Assembly: GCA_039000515.1 (NCBI GenBank)
Contig: JBCFYV010011135.1
Span: 5,999,209 to 6,063,208 of the forward strand
Origin: Timema cristinae
Lineage: Eukaryota; Arthropoda; Insecta; Phasmatodea; Timematidae
Direction of reading: 5' to 3'
Length of the DNA stretch: 64,000 nt
This document shows positions 1 through 10,922 of this stretch, piece after piece. The position numbers and the translations under genes are program-made. Each line of letters begins with the position of its first letter. Position 1 is the first letter of the stretch. The notes under the pieces were generated by a model. It searched no databases. It had not been told where the DNA came from and was given only the letters and a program-made list of their open reading frames with translations.

Positions 1-1110
1 GAATTCATAGTCCCAAAAAGGTTTGACATTTAAAATCTTGTGATATATAGATATTTGAATTTATTGAAAAAATATAAACGATACCTATGATTTCAAGTGC
101 TTTTATTTTAAAATTTCAGAAATTTCTTTTTTAAATCTAATTTTTTTATTTAAAACCAAACAAATAAAACCTAAAATTTTTTTTAAGAATTAAAAAACCT
201 ATTTAAGACAACTTAATAGTCTACATATTACTTTGATTATGTTTAGGCCTACTGTGGAGCTTTACAATTAAATTAAATTTACCGTTCGGCAAGTTCAGTG
301 CGTCAAACTAAACAAATTGTTTATGCAATGTCTGAAATGAATAATATTTTTAAAAACAGTTTTAGTCTATGGTCTTAATCCCCCCTCCCCTATAACCCTA
401 AAATTCCCCCGATTAAGAACCCCTAGTCTATCACAAGGGCTGAAAACCGGTCGATTTTGGAGAAACTTTCAGTCGATCTTGTAAGAAATCAACATCGTCA
501 TTAAAAGTCGATCTTACCGTCTCTCAAACTCACTAATATTTAATAATGAAAATTCACATTTTATTCATTCTATATTATTTTCTAAAATTATAGGAACATC
601 AGCATATTGTGAAAGATTAGATTTAAGGTCTAAATACTAGATGTATGAATGATACAAGAAGAAAAGTCTAGTGGAGGAACATTGTGAGATCACGGAACGT
701 TTGATAAGAGAGTCAATTGAAGCGTAAATTGGTTGAAGACGCCTGAACTAGAGGAACCGGAAGAATGTTGAATAATGGCAGTTCCGGCTTTCAAAGACTT
801 AAGCGACTTACTAGACCAAAATGTGGAAGAGGAAAGGTATAAGATGTTAGAAGCTCTATATTTTGTGGATAAAGAATAAATAGCTTGATTAGTGCCGGTT
901 CTGGCCACATGTTAGTTAAACTATTTACAGTAGAAAGTATTTAAAAGTAAATAAATACAGTACCTGATATTAATGGCTTGAGGAGTAAGTTGAAGCTATC
1001 TATAAGGGAGAGATGTAGGGAAGATTAATTAACAGTGTTTTTATTTAATTTTTTTATAGCAACACATATTATGACCAATATAAATAAATTATCTCTTCAT
1101 TATAAATATA
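1..1110. other. AT-rich DNA without a recognisable gene
   Basis: I see no gene here. A short GC-richer stretch near 427-480 begins CAAGGGCTGAAAACCGGTCG. It resembles the right terminus of the hAT MITE at 49429-49806 read on the minus strand, so it may be a lone hAT end; I found no partner terminus or target duplication. The 72-codon minus-strand frame at 690-908 has no family signature. Confidence 0.4.
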
Positions 1111-1283
1111 GAGTTTAATTTTCTTCACACGGTGGTATCAACAATTGTTGAATATTTCTCATGAGCAAAAAGGCATTAGATGACAAATTTTTAAATGAAT
1201 AGAAAAAGTTGTCATTAAATTCTAGGAACTCTTGACATATATTTAACAATTGTTAATATCATTATTTAAAGAAAATTAAACTC
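1111..1283. repeat. Compact foldback repeat (173 bp)
   Basis: The arms are inverted: gagtttaattttcttc at 1111-1126 pairs with aaagaaaattaaactc at 1268-1283, and further in an aacaattgtt-centred block occurs on both sides. The core (about 1158-1215) contains ggcattagatga and gaaaaagttgtcattaaatt. The same arms and core fragments occur at the two ends of the 1.27-kb element at 58362-59627, where a LINE fragment and a minisatellite lie between them. No coding content. It is either a MITE-like derivative or the deletion product of the larger form. Confidence 0.7.
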
Positions 1284-1450
1284 CATGTTTCTACTGGAGA
1301 AATATGTAATTTAATTTGAACAAAAAAAGTTTTTATATAAAAAATGCAGAAACACTGACCTTGATTCACATTCCATACATCCACAAATTAATATCAGAAA
1401 AAAACACAAACACATTCGCACTGCACGCGCACAAACCGGCACATAATATG

Positions 1451-1490
1451 CTAGCCAATAGCCCGTGCTTCACCAGGTTTAGTATTTTTG
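1451..1490 (-). other. Putative Helitron 3' hairpin and CTAG end
   Basis: On the minus strand a short imperfect stem (CCTGGT / ACGGG around GAAGC) lies about 10 bases before CTAG. Animal Helitrons end with a hairpin about 10-12 bases before CTRR, and the GAAGCACGGG core is typical of that hairpin. The flanking T is missing, so the exact border is uncertain. Confidence 0.45.
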
Positions 1491-1817
1491 GTAGCTTATT
1501 GAGTCAGTGATTTTATGTGTATTATATAATAGTGTGATACTGTTAGACATTATGTGATAGCTGTTATGGTTCTTAACGTTACCCCATAGACACCACCACG
1601 AGTAGGTGGCCATAAATCGTCTCTCTGTCATATCTGGGCCAGGGAAAATTGATTGGCAGGTCCCCTTTCTTGCTGCCATCTGTTCAGGGAATTTTGTTGG
1701 GTAGAACCACTTTCTTACTGCCATATCATGATTTTGTTGGATAATTTTGGTTAGCATACCCCCTTGCTTACTGTCGTGTCATATTCCCTTTGTGGCTGCC
1801 TACTTTGAGAGGACTTC

Positions 1818-3103
1818 CTAGTATACAATGTTAACCGTCCTCCCCTCGTGTGCCAAAACGACCAGGCTTCTTGGTGTGCTCACCATGGAGAATGCTATGT
1901 AGAGCTGGCCGTGGTAAAAACAATCTTTCCTTAAATCAACCCCCACATCCTTCAATGTCTGAACCTGAGCCTTGTTTATGGCCATTTCAAAGCAGACTTC
2001 AGGGGGAATTTGAGCCTCTTAAACTCGGAGGGGTAATCCAGAGGAATGAGGGGAATGCGTGGTATAAATGCTTTTTCCCCATAACCACACCCTGTGAAGA
2101 TAGTTGCCTTGATGACGTTGTGATGGAGGGCCTTCCCTTGCAGTCTGCTTCCATTGCACAGCTTTGAAGGCTTCAAATTGCACGACAACATGATGGGCGC
2201 ACCAACATTCAAGATAATAGAGTGAGGAGGGAGCTCAGAGGGATAGAGGGTGTGCACTAACAGGTTGTGGGAAACATCCTTCATCTCCACTACTGAGTTC
2301 ACTGACTGATGGGTCATCTCCTCCAAGACAAACATAAAAAGGAGTTAGATGATCTCGTTTGCCTTATCGTTTCTAAGAGTTAGAAATGTCCTCTCCATTA
2401 ACCATGACATAGGTTACAGTCTTATGTTCTTAAGATCAGAATAAATGATTGTAGTCATACAGTTTATATTCTTAACTAATTGACACATGCTAGAAGGAAG
2501 GTTTATCTTTACATCTATCTCCTTCATATTTCTCTCTCCCAATTGAAGCAGATTGTATGCCAAACTCTTCAGCCGTGCCATCACTATTCAGATGAACTCT
2601 CATATTTATTTTTAAAGACAGATTTTGAATGTTCGCCCATATGTATGATGATTTAAGGCAGTCCATGACTTCATCGGCTCGGGTCCCCCGGGTTACAACT
2701 GGCAGGGTTTGCCTAAAGTCCACCACCAGCAAGACAGTAACAAGACCCATCAGCTTGTCACAGCTGCAAATGTCCTGCAGTTTGTGGTTTAGAGCCTCTA
2801 TCCCCCCTCCTTATGTGACATAGTATATTCGTCCCATACGATAAGTTTGCAATCCCTAAGCACCTAGGCTAAATTTCTTTTTGTTGAAATTGTACAGATG
2901 GGAGTTTCTGTATGATTTAGATTAAAGGAGAATTTGAAGGCAGAATGGGCAGTTTTACCCCCCTCCAAAAGCATTGCAGCCACCGACGAAGCAACAGCAA
3001 TAGCAACTCCCCTTTTACTTCTAACATAGGCTAGTAACAGGTCTAACAAGAATTTCTTTTCTGTACCTCCTGGGCTTCCAAGAACATAACATTGCCGTTT
3101 CAA
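1818..3103 (-). pseudogene. Helitron PIF1-type helicase region, broken
   Basis: This is the helicase that unwinds DNA during rolling-circle transposition. The fragment 2864-3103 carries the P-loop as GSPGGTEKKF, where the usual form is GPGGTGKT, so the second G and the T of Walker A are lost. Fragment 2490-2750 has the motif VVDFRQTLPVV, equivalent to GDFRQ-LPV, and ends with the NMRV block. Fragment 1976-2335 contains the late-helicase blocks (PPHSIILNVGAPIML, LCNGSRL, IPRI), followed in another frame by AINKAQ and YIAFS just before the TAG at 1818-1820. Fragments lie in different frames with stops between. The order is that of family members; the protein is not functional. Confidence 0.85.
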
Positions 3104-3159
3104 CCATCTACGCCTTTAATTGCATTCTTGTAAATCGTCATCTGATCGTCTGTTAGCCT

Positions 3160-3974
3160 TTACTTGTTGTCATTCACTGTTTTCGACAGAGCATCAACTT
3201 GGTAGCTCCCTTCCCCGAGGCAGTCTCGGTTGCCCATGACACCATCTGCATCATGTATTGTTTCAGGCAAGCAGGTGTGCTTGAGAGAATGTCCTGCCAT
3301 TGAAACCACAACATCTTCTAACAACATCAGAAACTTGTTGTATACTATGTCCAGACCCTGATGGATATAAATCTCTAGACAATTCATATCTGGCATTTCA
3401 TGTCCTCAGCGAAACTGTCCGTGTACTTCTCCTATAGCAGGATCGGGTCTGGAATTTGGCAGAAAACCGACATGATCCCAAAAAGTTCTCTTAGTTTGAA
3501 AGGAGAATCAGATAAAGCCGATTCTTTCCAAAAGTTTGTCTCAGTGACCATCGTTTTCAACAAACCAAATGCTATGCAAATGGACTGGTGTGTAGAATAG
3601 AAGTAACCATTTATGGTTTGTAGTTTTGAGAATGATGTTGGTCCTCGTACCTCGTGGAGCATGAGGCGCACATGATAACAGTCTAAGTTATTAGGGTGAA
3701 CCGTGTGCACTCTACCTAAAACATGATCCTTCTTCACTCCAGGGTTATCAAGGAAGTCCTTCCCTTGACTCCTTCTACCGAACCCGTTGTCTTTCCACAA
3801 ATAGTTAGAAGGGATTTCGTGATGCAGAAGCTTTTTAGAAAAGTCGTCATTCTTGCACAGTTTGAAGTAGCTCATGAGTGTCGTTTTGGGAGGGTTATTG
3901 ACTTTATACATCACATTGTTTTCTGTGAAGTATACACCATGTCCATTCTCAAGGTGCACTGCGAGGTGGACCAT
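3160..3974 (-). pseudogene. Helitron linker between Rep and helicase, broken
   Basis: Two minus-strand frames (3432-3974 and 3160-3396) match the conserved segment between Rep and helicase in animal Helitrons: VHLENGHGVYF near the start, TLMSYFKLC, the EIPSNYLWK block, then YHVRLMLHEVRGPTSF, and near the end a leucine-rich LLEDVVV segment with GHSL and the LPE block. Its role in Helitrons is structural or unknown. The two frames are separated by a stop and a frame change near 3400-3430. Position between Rep and helicase supports the call. Confidence 0.7.
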
Positions 3975-4021
3975 GGCAGACAGTTTCCGAACTGCTGATG
4001 TAACGTCCAGTTTTTAGAGCG

Positions 4022-5235
4022 TTACTTCCTCTTTCTCGTTTTATAGTGCAAATGCTGCCTGATAACAGCTCTTATTGACGTACTTGTATATATATATTTT
4101 ATCGACTTGACTGCGTTGCAGTACTCAACATTGATGTGAGCCTGGAAGGTACGAGATAACACAGGATTGAACGGCACCACCCAGTGGTTGTTTAGCTCCA
4201 TTCCATTGACTTCAACAGTGAAGCCTCCATCATTCGGGGATCTTCGCCTGTACTGTGGATATCTATCGTCCCCTGTCTGAATCTCACTGATGAAAGGTTG
4301 AGGGTACCAATTGGTGCAGCAAACACCTGACATGCATGTAGAATATTTGTCGAAACTACCACATGGTCTATGCATCATATTGCTCTTCAATATTTCGTAC
4401 AGTGCAGGATCTACCTTAGGGTCTGGTATCTCAGCGCTTATGACTTGATCGATAAGCTGTGGACAAATCCTGGTCTCCAACCACAACAGGATGTGAATGT
4501 GTGGGAGGCCTCTCTTCTGCCTTCCACTGAGTCAATAAGGCACCTCGTACTCCCGAAAATGCTTCCTTTTGTTAATAGATTCATGATCATCTTCACCTTG
4601 AGATGGAAAACCCGACTTAATATGTCACAGCGATCCTGAGCCTTTGGATTTGGTAATGATGCCTCTGCTATCTCCTTCCATTTAGGATTGCAGGTAAATG
4701 TCATGAATAAATCAAGCCGACCGTAGTAGCACACGTACGCCATGGCATCCTGAGTTCGCTCATGCAAGTAGCTAGGTCCACCGGTAAAGGAAGAAGGCAA
4801 GATAAGCATTTGACCCTGCTCAGTCACGTTGGCGTCACTCTTCTTCCCAACATCTAGCAGGTAAATGTAGTTCCCTACCTTCAGCTTCTTCTGATTGTTT
4901 CTGATGAAGGTCAACCTCTTTAATTCAAATATTTCATATATGTCTACCAGGAACTGATTGAGGACACTGTGAGAAAGATGCAGGTGATTGTGTTCTTCTT
5001 CTATTACCATAATTAGGTATGAGTAATACAAGGCTGCAGAAATGGTCTTCTTGAGGAGGAGCTTGGTTTTGGGGTCAACTTGGGGTATCACGATTGAATA
5101 ACCATCATAACCGTAACAAAACATGAGAGGGTACTGCAGTGTGTCTGCAATGGCTCTGTGGGTCTTGCTGATTCTAGTTAGCATGTTGTTGCAACTGTTT
5201 AACACGATATCTCTTCTCTCAAATACCCGACTCAC
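4022..5235 (-). pseudogene. Helitron Rep domain with HUH motif, frameshifted
   Basis: This is the endonuclease-ligase region of the Helitron RepHel protein. The 265-codon frame at 4438-5235 carries family blocks: FCYGYDGY, the LVDIYEIFELKRLTFIRNNQ segment, LPSSFTGGPSYLHERTQDAM, and FMTFTCNPKWKEI. The HUH metal-binding motif reads HIHILLWLE in the frame of 4022-4486, not that of the upstream block, so a single-base shift lies near 4510-4520 just before the motif. The tyrosine-bearing block appears as VEYCNAVKSIKYIY at about residues 120-133 of the second frame. The catalytic histidines survive although the gene is broken. No intact start was found. Confidence 0.87.
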
Positions 5236-5392
5236 AATCTTGACAGCTACTTCACTTGTGGTGGTTGCGTTGAATTTACTTCTGTGACCGTCCTTATGTT
5301 TCTTGTCAGCATGGATAATGACTTGGAACTACTTTTTATTTTTATAAACAGTATCCATGGACGATTTGAAATCCCTCCCATATTTGTTGTTA

Positions 5393-5762
5393 TCATGCAA
5401 CATCTTCTGCAGCTGGGCAACATAAACCAGGTTTCACATCATTGAAATTGCCACACCTGAGTTGTTTTCTTCTAGTCATCCACCACAAAGTAAATTTGCA
5501 GAAACTACGGGTCCTGCTGTGATGATGTAAGTAAGTTACTAATCCTGTAATACACCTGGCCTTTGACCTTAAACATAGGCATGAAGTTGCCTTCTGACAC
5601 TTCCTTTGCAACGAAAGAAGTCATTTGGAAACAACCATTATATTTTCTGATGATATTCAGAAAGGGCTTGGAGTGAGGGTGTTGCCCTGTTAACAGAATG
5701 TGGAGGGGTTCAGGCAGTTTCTCTAATGGAAGAAGCTGCAAGTTGCCTCTGCTGCAGTACAT
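5393..5762 (-). pseudogene. Helitron N-terminal domain fragment
   Basis: The minus-strand frame at 5505-5762 reads through CSRGNLQLLPLEKLPEPL, then HSKPFLNIIRKYNGCFQMTS, the pattern that opens the Helitron-like N-terminal domain (cysteine-containing block, proline-rich LPEPLH, then IRKYN and MTS). A second frame at 5393-5611 continues it after a frame change near 5510-5610. It lies directly upstream of the Rep block in coding direction. Confidence 0.75.
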
Positions 5763-6295
5763 GCCAGTGGTATAGTACTTCCACTTCTAAGCTTTACACC
5801 ACTGACAAATGATATCCAATGGACCTAACCCAACGATCTTCTCTGACCCGTAACTGATTTTGGGGTAGTAGCTGAGAGCAAAGTTTATTTTATTAGACCA
5901 TGAATCATTCTAGCCTTGCTGTCTCTTTTTATGAGAAGGATCATTTCTCGCCATTGCAGCTCAATGAACCTCCGGATGCTTCAGTGAATATGCAGCTTCA
6001 GATATTTATTTGCATCTTATTGTATTCGTAACTATTGCACGGTGCTTTATTCCACCTTGTTTCTTTGGAAAATAACAGGATATTGCAATGAAGGAGTATC
6101 GGTTTGATGTGTAATAAACTGGGAGAAATATCACAGCTCTTTAATTGCCTGGTAGACATAAAAGTTACCCTCAGGAAGATCACCAGTAAACCTGAGCCTC
6201 CTTACTCCCTCACCAGGCTCCCCAAAACATATTATTAATTGCCCGTTCTGTTACACCTCTAACCTTCCGGGGTACAACTGCCCTGCTGCCACCAG

Positions 6296-6550
6296 CTAAC
6301 AGGTTGTACCATAGGTGCTAAGCTTCAACATTTCAACACAGTGCGTCTCCTTGCTGACCATGGTAAACCCTTGAAATCTGTCCCAATTCTCTGATATATA
6401 GTTTACTATCTGATATCGCAACTCATGGCCTAGACCATCAGTGCCAAACACGGCATATGATAAAGAGTAAAAAAGACACCCTCCATCACCGATCATACGC
6501 ACAACATGTTGAGGCACCCTATACAATCTACCAATATATTCTAACTCCAT
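6296..6550 (-). pseudogene. OTU-type cysteine protease fragment of the Helitron
   Basis: The 84-codon frame contains GDGGCLFYSLSYAVFG at residues 22-37, the catalytic Asp/Cys loop of OTU deubiquitinases (GD..CLF.S...), after a hydrophobic start. OTU domains are known passengers of animal Helitrons. Here the OTU lies 5' of the Helitron N-terminal domain in coding order. The C-terminal OTU histidine block was not seen, so the domain is partial. The frame opens at an ATG (6548-6550) only a few dozen bases from the edge of recognisable Helitron sequence, which fits an N-terminal position. The interval 5763-6295 holds frame-broken continuation without a clear domain. Confidence 0.75.
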
Positions 6551-6600
6551 TACACAAAATTATAACAAACTGTTAAATAATCTTAAATACAAATCCGTAA

Positions 6601-6974
6601 TCGTAGCACACCACAAAATCTTTCTTGCTGATCAAATACTAAACTTCAATAAACAAACAAAAAATAGATTCAATATCAATATTATTTTACATTGCAGAAC
6701 AATAATTAATGCACAAAATGTATATAGATTAAACTAAACAATAGACATTATTGAAGAATTTTCAAGGAAAAAACACATTAATTCGACCAAAGAACTTTCA
6801 TGTGATTAACAATGTACATACTGAGTAAAAAGAAATACCACTCACCAAAGACCATGGCAATCAAATACTTTTCTACGATCTCTATTTAAAAATAAATATA
6901 TGCTCATAGATATAGCTATTAAAAGGTTGGTTTTATAAAATATATTACAAATAATTATTCTTTATTTTTAATAG
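6601..6974. other. AT-rich spacer, nothing recognised
   Basis: Low-complexity AT-rich DNA between the Helitron and a SINE. The 5' end of the Helitron should lie here or close by, but I could not identify it. Confidence 0.4.
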
Positions 6975-7211
6975 TCCTACAACCTCGGTCCCGTTACAGA
7001 TTTATCTGATTTCCAAACCCTTCCTTCACCTCTGACAAGATATCTTGTGAATGTGGGGAATGCCAGGCCTCCACCGTGGTTCGGATTCCACTTTAAACTG
7101 TAGGTCCTTCATTTCATCTCACAATCACCCTACCATTACACATTACCGCAAGTGCGTATAACCCGAACGGGTAGTAAGACGCGGTGCTAATAATAATAAT
7201 AATCCTACAAC
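6975..7211 (+). mobile_element. 5'-truncated SINE with 9-bp target duplication
   Basis: The body matches the full-length SINE at 40930-41205 from its ctcggtccc block through gcgtataacccgaacggg to gacgcggtgctaataataat. The direct repeat tcctacaac flanks it exactly (6975-6983 and 7203-7211). The tRNA-like head is absent, as expected for 5' truncation during target-primed reverse transcription. Confidence 0.88.
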
Positions 7212-8857
7212 TTTATTAAATAAATTATTTCTCTTGAAGATGTGGTAATAAATAAAGTTATATTGTATAAATTATAATTTATTGTGTCTAGTATTAATCT
7301 CTTCTGAATCTTATTTACATAACAACAGTTAATGTCAAGATGTATAAAATTTGTACTATTTGTTGGGCGCCACTCCTAGGATCTAGGAGAAAAAAATATT
7401 GATAATAAAAAAAACATTTACCTCGACTAATTCAGACAGTGACTCGACGACTCTCAATACTCGAGACCACTGGGGAATACACAAAATAAAACATGAACAA
7501 TTTAAATAAAAAAACGGATTGTTGAAATAGAAGATAATTTAGACTACAATAAAAATAAATGTATAAAATTACAATTATTGGAACTTTTGTGGGTTTATTA
7601 TTGTTTCTTTTTTACCACATCCCAATCCTATCTATGTATATCCGGATAGTTATAATTCTAATTTGACAAAATAGAGTATTATTATTATTATAATTATTAG
7701 CACCACGTCTTACTACCCGTTCGGGTTATACGCAAGAATAGTATTGTTGAGACAAAAAGAAGAAGAGAAAAAAATCAATACAATTATTATTTAGACATAA
7801 AATAAAATGTTAATTAATTCTCTGAATTAGATAGTCTTTCTGAAAGTTCTTACATGCATTTTGATTTTTGATAAAAGAAAAGAAAATACGAGTTTAAAGT
7901 TGAAGAGTTGGATTGACCTCACCCATGAATAAGTCCATGCTGAATCAACACTAACTTCAGAAATGTGTTTCACTTTATTAATGTTAACTCGTCCACAATT
8001 CTTAAAAGGTAAACAGTCTAGCTCTTGCATAAACACTTAGCTTTCCGTTTGCTACTCACACTTTACTTTACAACCATTACTTCATTTTAAAAATAAATCA
8101 AATTAAGAGCTCCACAGATTTGGCTCCATGTTAGACTAACACCGAGGAAGAAGACCCAGTCTACTACAGAAAGTATTCCAAAATCAAATTTAAAAATGTT
8201 CTATTTTTTTTTCTTCCAAGTCCAAAGATAAAACTAATATATTAAAACAAAATTTAAAATGTTGGCTATGGACTAGGGATAAAAATAAAATACAATGCAG
8301 GTTTAATATAAATATTGAAATACACGCCAAAGAATGTGAATAATGTTTTCTTAAAGAATTAAATGTTTATTTCCATCTGTCATAATTGAAAAGCGCGCTA
8401 GTTTGGAGTTATTTACATCTTGCCTTGTTTCCTCTTCTACAATCACGAGACCCACCGCTCACTTGTTTGCCAGATATGCGCATACGTTGAAACAAATCAT
8501 GGCCGACATTCAAAATAAATAAAAGAAGCGTCACCAAACTCCTTAGAAGGATAATTAATATGTTTAATAAAAGGTAAGTGTTCTTCCTTAAGTCAAAATT
8601 CCTTATTTAATTTATTTAAAACAATGTTATACGTTGTTCCTTCTGTCCTTTTACTTTATTAAATGGATGTAAATAGTATTATTTGTCAGGCCAGCATTAC
8701 AGTGGCTAAACTTTGAAATGTTTAATTTAAACGAAAATAAATTGGAAACTATTAAAAAAATTAGAAAAATATAGGGAAATCCATGGTAGGGTGGCAAATA
8801 ACGTCACAAAGAGCATCGTAAATATATTATCAACATTGGACATATTTGTTTATGTAA
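7212..8857. other. AT-rich DNA with one SINE tail fragment
   Basis: Apart from a minus-strand SINE tail at 7679-7735 (ttattag-caccacgtcttactacccgttcgggttatacgc), nothing is recognised. Around 8380-8575 base composition is more balanced and a splice-donor-like AAAAG/GTAAGTG follows at about 8567-8576, which might mark a host 5' exon, but no coding support exists. The 69-codon minus frame at 7827-8036 shows no family signal. Confidence 0.4.
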
Positions 8858-9510
8858 GGGTTCGGCCAGACTGCCAAGCGTGCGAGCGAGCACGCAAGCG
8901 ACTGGGTGGCCAAACTGGCGAGCGCGCGAGCGAGCGCGTAATTAGCGGACCCTAGTTAGATTATTATTAGCACCGCGTCTTACTACCCGTTCGGGTTATA
9001 CGCACTTACGCTAATGTGTAATGGTAGGGTGGTTGTGAGATGAAATGGAGGACCTACAGTTTAACGTGGAATCCGAACCACGGTGGTGGCCTGGCATTCC
9101 CTACATTCACAAGATGTCTTGTCAGAGGTGAAGGAAGGGTTTGGTAATCAGATAAATCTGTGCCGGGACCGAGGATTGAGCCCCAGACCTCCAGCACAGA
9201 AGTCTGACACCTTACCCCTAGACCGCCAGGTCACCGGGCCATTAATAGCAAGTGTGTTAAACCTATCACTGATAGAAAAAAGTCAAATATCATGTCAAAA
9301 TGAGAAGTTTCCCCAGCACTCAATGAACCAACATACAATAATATTGCCTAGCGCCTGTAAACTAGACTGTACCGGGTCGAGCGCACGCGCTCGCTCGCTC
9401 GCTCGCTCCAGTGTGGCCACCCCCCATTACAACCAATGTGTTCTATTTTATATTTTAGTCGCTCGCGCGCTCGCTCGCTCGCTCGCGCGCTCAGTCTGGC
9501 CGTACCCTAA
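8855..9510. mobile_element. PIF/Harbinger-type foldback MITE with nested SINE
   Basis: The termini are inverted: GGGTTCGGCCAGACTG starts at 8858, and the minus strand from 9507 reads GGGTACGGCCAGACTG. TAA flanks both sides (8855-8857, 9508-9510), the usual 3-bp PIF/Harbinger target duplication. Inside each arm are (GCGA)n tracts and a second, inner TGGCCAnACTGG block, giving a long GC-rich foldback. A reverse-oriented SINE occupies 8961-9236; without it the MITE would be about 370 bp. No transposase. Confidence 0.8.
8961..9236 (-). mobile_element. Near full-length tRNA-derived SINE
   Basis: On the minus strand it begins ggtgacctggcggtctaggg (A-box region), has a B-box-like block near 9170-9185, the conserved body, and ends in the (TAA) tail after the cgaacgggtagtaagacgcgg block. 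It is about 275 bp, like the copy at 40930. No clear target duplication was found. It is inserted inside the MITE at 8858-9507. Confidence 0.85.
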
Positions 9511-9761
9511 GGCGTCGTCCTAACTATTACCCAAAAAAAGAAATTTATCATATTATTTATTGATATTCTTTTTCTGCTTCTAAGCCCCTCCTTCGCACAA
9601 ACTTGCTCAGAGTTCTAGTTTAATATTTAAAACGTTCAGACTTTAATATGTTTAGGGCCATAATTTCGAATAGTAGATATAGACAGACCACACAGAGGAT
9701 TAAGTGAGATGTCCACTTATATAAAGTGTTTGTATTAGTTTGGTAAATGTTGAGAACCCCC

Positions 9762-10810
9762 AACCACCTTTTCTCAACACAGTTTTTTTAGCTATCAGTT
9801 TTCTATCACATTGCAAAGTAGTTGTGAATTTTCTTGCTAAATTTCACATCCCTACGTTTACAGGCTAAAGAGATATATGTCAAATCGAAAACTCCACCCC
9901 TCCCTTTAATAGTTCAGGTAGTTTTTTTTTTAGAAAAACTGTTGAACACCAGACCACCTTTTCTCAACACAGTTTTTTTTGCTATCAGTTTTCTATCACA
10001 TTGCAAAGTAGTTGGGAATTTTCTTGCTAAATTTCACATCCCTACGTTTACAGGCTAAAGAGATATATGTCAAATCGAAAACTCCACCCTCCCTTTAATA
10101 GTTCAGGTAGTTTTTTTTTTTAGAAAAACTGTTGAACACCTATTTATTTAATTTTAAGAAGAGTATATTTCCCGAATTTCACATTTCTAGATTAAGTGGT
10201 TTCAAAGATATAGCGGTTTTTCAAAATATGTACTCCGTCCCTGTATGGCCCGTTTGGTTATTTAAAAAAAAACACGTTAAACACACATATCTTTGTTTTT
10301 GAAGATAAGTATTTTCCATGAGTTTCACGTTTCTAGCTTAAGTGGTTTCAGAGATATAGCTCAACTCGAAAAACCCCATCCCCTCCCCATTCACTCGCTT
10401 GGGTTATTTTTTCGAAAAGCCATCGAACTCGTACTTCTTTATTCTTTAAGAAGAATATTTTCCTTCAGTCTAAAGTTTCTATCTTAATTGTTTTCAGAGA
10501 TATGCCTACTTATCAATAAATATTTGACCCTTATTTACACCCCCTGGGACGCCAATAACGAAAATTCGTCGAATATTTTTATCTTCGATTTTGATAGAGA
10601 ACCATCAGGCCAAATTTCATTATTCTAGCTTAAACGGATTCGGAAAAAACCCCTATCTTTCCAATCCCCCTTTTCACCCTCTTAGTGGTTGAATTTTGCA
10701 AACTTCTTTCTTATCGGATGCCTATGGACTGAAAGAGATATTTCTGCAAAATTTTTAAATTCTAGGTCTAGGAGTTTGTGAGGTAGGGGGATGAGTGTTT
10801 ATGTCAGTGC
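9762..10810. repeat. Degenerate tandem repeat, period about 145 bp
   Basis: A motif of the type aatttcacatttctagcttaa followed by gagatat recurs near 9836, 10026, 10173, 10317, 10464, 10609 and 10747, that is at spacings of 190, 147, 144, 147, 145 and 138. The first two units (9762-9950 and 9951-10140) are almost identical over about 185 bp and represent a recent duplication; later units are strongly diverged. No coding content. Confidence 0.75.
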
Positions 10811-10922
10811 TTTCGTATATATTTATGTATTATTATATATTATAAATATATATATAGTACTTTTTCTCCTTAGTATGTGTAAATTTATGTCTCTACACCG
10901 TCACCAACAATCCTATCTACTG

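Larger units (their letters stand above)
1451..6600 (-). mobile_element. Degenerate autonomous Helitron with OTU domain
   Basis: Minus-strand fragments, read from high to low coordinates, follow Helitron order: OTU-like protease, Helitron N-terminal domain, HUH Rep, linker, PIF1-type helicase. The coding part ends at a TAG at 1818-1820. About 360 bp further on the minus strand lies a plausible Helitron 3' terminus, CTGGTGAAGCACGGG (an imperfect hairpin) followed by GCTATTGGCTAG, with CTAG at 1451-1454. The base after CTAG is C, not the T expected at an A/T target, so this end is provisional. The 5' TC end was not found; 6600 is only the edge of recognisable sequence. Confidence 0.8.

Noticed and set aside
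690..908. 72-codon minus-strand frame with serine-rich composition
   Set aside because: No family signature, no promoter or conserved context, and such lengths are expected by chance.
7350..7400. Primer-binding-site-like tgttgggcgcca, as in the LTR element at 46536
   Set aside because: No LTR end (CATTACA or any CA) lies next to it and no partner LTR or gag/pol sequence is near; a chance match is likely.
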